Under the pieces are notes generated by a model. The model saw only the letters and a program-made list of their open reading frames with translations, was not told the origin of the DNA and did not search any database. Positions 63,723-64,000 of a stretch of 64,000 nt of DNA are shown piece by piece (position 1 is the first letter of the stretch; every line of letters begins with the position of its first letter). The position numbers and the translations under genes were made by a program. This stretch comes from Qipengyuania qiaonensis (GTDB lineage: Bacteria; Pseudomonadota; Alphaproteobacteria; Sphingomonadales; Sphingomonadaceae): the NCBI RefSeq assembly GCF_019711515.1, contig NZ_JAIGNO010000009.1, positions 1 to 64,000 on the forward strand. The letters are read 5' to 3'.

Positions 63723-64000
63723 GCGAGGCGGCCGCCTCGAACGGCTTGTTTCGGCGGCTGATCCTGCCAGGCCTCGCGTTCAAGGCGGTGGTGATCGGCG
63801 GCGGCTACGCTACGGGACGCGAGATTGCGGAGTTCTTCATCGGCAGCGGCCCCCAGGGTGGGCTGCTGGGCCTGCTGCTCGCGATGGCGATCTGGAGCGT
63901 CGTGTGCGCCCTCACCTTCGAATTCGCCCGTCAGGTTCAGGCGACCGACTACCGCGCATTTTTCGCGAATCTTCTCGGTCCGGGCTGGATCATGTTCGAA
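63719..64000 (+). CDS. YkvI-family membrane protein, truncated by window end
   Basis: 94 residues are present, continuing beyond the window. GLFRRLILPGLAFKAVVIGG and YATGREIAEFFIGSGPQGG are typical of the YkvI family of putative amino-acid permease-like proteins with about ten helices. Two hydrophobic segments are already visible (about 16-32 and 45-68). The ATG overlaps the DUF1611 stop (ATGA), so it belongs to the operon. It may export or import an amino acid such as glutamate or N-acetyl-glutamate. Confidence 0.8.
   Translation, partial: MSEAAASNGLFRRLILPGLAFKAVVIGGGYATGREIAEFFIGSGPQGGLLGLLLAMAIWSVVCALTFEFARQVQATDYRAFFANLLGPGWIMFE

Overview
The window is about 64 kb of a high-GC (roughly 60 %) alphaproteobacterial chromosome, most likely from Sphingomonadales (Erythrobacteraceae or a close relative). 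The evidence is the gene style: three TonB-dependent receptors beside peptidases, a CysD/CysNC sulfate-activation pair, acyl-CoA dehydrogenase pairs, DUF4331/HupE genes, and frequent TTG/GTG starts preceded by good Shine-Dalgarno sites. This is inference from protein content; no rRNA or tRNA gene was seen.

Layout. (1) 0.2-12.1 kb is an amino-acid/peptide catabolism region: HbpS/GlcG-like protein, proline iminopeptidase, alanine racemase homologue with divergent LysR, an Fe/2-oxoglutarate dioxygenase followed by an SHMT-fold enzyme lacking canonical catalytic residues, a secreted amidohydrolase, and a GntR regulator followed by an APC permease. (2) 12.4-18.5 kb is a Csu-type (spore coat U) chaperone-usher pilus operon with a convergent extra subunit-like gene. 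(3) 19.1-23.0 kb holds cysD-cysNC, divergent from a LuxR-type regulator across a perfect 18-bp palindrome. (4) 23.0-30.0 kb has two overlapping acyl-CoA dehydrogenases (one without the middle domain), an aldehyde dehydrogenase and a fused 5-oxoprolinase. (5) 30.2-38.5 kb has an S9 peptidase, a ZnuD-like zinc receptor with a Zur-box-like palindrome, a PhoX-family phosphatase and an S46 dipeptidyl peptidase. (6) 38.6-44.0 kb is a surface-polysaccharide cluster: two glycosyltransferases, a flippase and two pyruvyltransferase-family proteins. (7) 44.7-52.9 kb has ECF sigma/anti-sigma divergent from a DUF4331 - lipoprotein - TPR - HupE/UreJ - winged-helix array, with a convergent TonB receptor. (8) 53.1-54.8 kb is decayed: a 5'-truncated SGNH hydrolase, an intact SDR, and an internally deleted alpha/beta hydrolase. 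(9) 55.1-64.0 kb is a coherent locus: HTH-cupin regulator, S12 serine hydrolase with membrane domain, DgcA-like enolase-superfamily racemase, POT transporter, TonB receptor, DgcN-like DUF1611 protein and a YkvI-type membrane protein cut by the window end.

The most interesting signal is region 9. Two promoters, one at 55.7 kb beside the regulator and one at 60.2 kb before the TonB receptor, share a TTGACA -35 element and a dyad operator (arms like CTAATTAGGA and TCCTGATTAG) at exactly the same offset. They appear to define a two-promoter regulon. I infer that it imports a D-glutamate-containing peptide or derivative, possibly from peptidoglycan, hydrolyses it, and processes D-Glu through the DgcN/DgcA N-acetyl route. 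Second in interest is the dioxygenase/SHMT-fold pair at 5.3-7.5 kb, which looks like a hydroxylate-then-cleave amino-acid pathway. Third is the ECF-DUF4331-HupE locus, which may be an undescribed metal-related envelope system.
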